NCBI GenBank assembly: GCA_008933995.1
Contig: WARS01000012.1
Coordinates: forward strand, 9,039,001-9,103,000
Reading direction: 5' to 3'
Length of the DNA: 64,000 nucleotides
DNA from: Datnioides undecimradiatus
Lineage: Eukaryota; Chordata; Actinopteri; Lobotiformes; Datnioididae
In this document: positions 63,252 through 64,000 of the stretch, in pieces
Layout: the number at the start of each line of letters is the position of its first letter
Numbering within the stretch: the first letter of the stretch is position 1
The notes under the pieces: generated by a model
Told to the model about the DNA's origin: nothing
Database searches by the model: none
The model's input: only the letters and a program-made list of their open reading frames with translations
Made by a program: the position numbers and the translations under genes

Positions 63252-64000
63252 TAGAGTCTTAGGCTACACTGCCTCCCAGGGGGCTCACAGGCACACACAC
63301 GCAGGCTCTTTTAACAGCAGCACTTGCAGGCATGCGACTTGCCATTTCATCTATAGGCTACACTTCTACATGCATCATTAATTATGTGATTGGATTTCAA
63401 TGGGAGATGCACTTGGCGTTGCTGCATTAGGTGGGACAAAAAAGAGCAAGCAGCCAATACGACCTTAAAATATGAAACCATATAGCTCCAAATCCAGGAG
63501 AGCCTCTGCTGTCTTGTGTATTTTTCAGCAGGGAATATGTGAAATAATGATCCCTGCTCTGTTGGTCATGCACAGCTCTTAGTGGGTCTCAGAATCCCAC
63601 CCTGAATATAACACCAATGTAAAATGGCCACCAAGGGAGTGAGGTTTATCAAAGGATGGAAGGAATAAAAAATAAAGAGTGATGAGGAGAGCTGAAGTCG
63701 GCTCTAGCTGCTCCCTCTAACATGGCAGCAGGCCCAGACCCAACAGGCCCGGACACAGCAGGTCGGACATGCTGTGCCGTGCTTCATTCTGTGTCCGAGG
63801 AAAGAGGCATGACTCTGTCTGTCTAACTCCAGCCGTCACCTTGCTACTTGATGGCATCATTTGTGCGAAGAGCTCTCAGTTAACAGCTCTGCTTTTCCCA
63901 AACAGGTTCTACCACCTCTCTCACTCTCTCCCTCCTTCTGTGTCTCCCTGCCCCCAGGTCTTGGCCATTAGGTGTTGTCAGGAGTATCAATTTTTAAAGA

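Overview
The window looks like a teleost fish chromosome segment, most likely a percomorph. It is AT-leaning and very rich in GT/CA and GA/CT microsatellites. Almost all of it is non-coding, and it carries degraded interspersed repeats that I recognise from percomorph genomes. I see no bacterial-style operons, rRNA, tRNA or CRISPR. The only protein-coding gene I can support is the 5' half of a fam20c orthologue on the + strand. FAM20C is the Golgi casein kinase that phosphorylates secreted proteins at S-x-E motifs. I cannot tell which teleost co-orthologue (a or b) this is.

Layout. Positions 1 to about 21,000 are upstream intergenic DNA with microsatellites, a small fragment of a fold-back repeat (5058-5106), an old interspersed repeat (17480-18070), and no recognisable gene. 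Positions 21,000-22,745 are the proximal promoter and 5' leader: a CTG repeat, CT tracts, a CpG-rich block (22021-22560) and several small upstream ORFs. The coding exons are 22746-23257, 23419-23594, 27782-27860 and 61285-61377. They join in frame at canonical GT-AG junctions and encode residues 1-286 plus two bases of codon 287: the signal anchor, the propeptide/linker and the start of the kinase fold. The catalytic and metal-binding aspartates should be encoded beyond the right edge, so the gene is cut by the window end.

Intron 3 is about 33.4 kb and makes up more than half of the window. It holds a degenerate LINE reverse-transcriptase fragment (minus strand, about 31860-32225), two nearly complete fold-back elements (43785-44180 and 58518-59030), several copies of two other interspersed repeat families, a polypyrimidine tract of about 480 bp (54600-55080) and many dinucleotide repeats. 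The partial intron 4 starts with a GT repeat 26 bp after the splice donor and contains a GCC/GCT triplet-repeat block (63161-63251).

I found no convincing previously undescribed system. The observations most worth checking are the cluster of upstream ORFs in the fam20c leader, the fold-back repeats, the triplet-repeat hairpin, the alternating purine-pyrimidine tract at 11060-11106, and a signal-peptide-like small ORF just upstream of the promoter. Coordinates, splice phases and base counts were done by eye. Family assignments rest on recalled protein and repeat sequences, with no database search.
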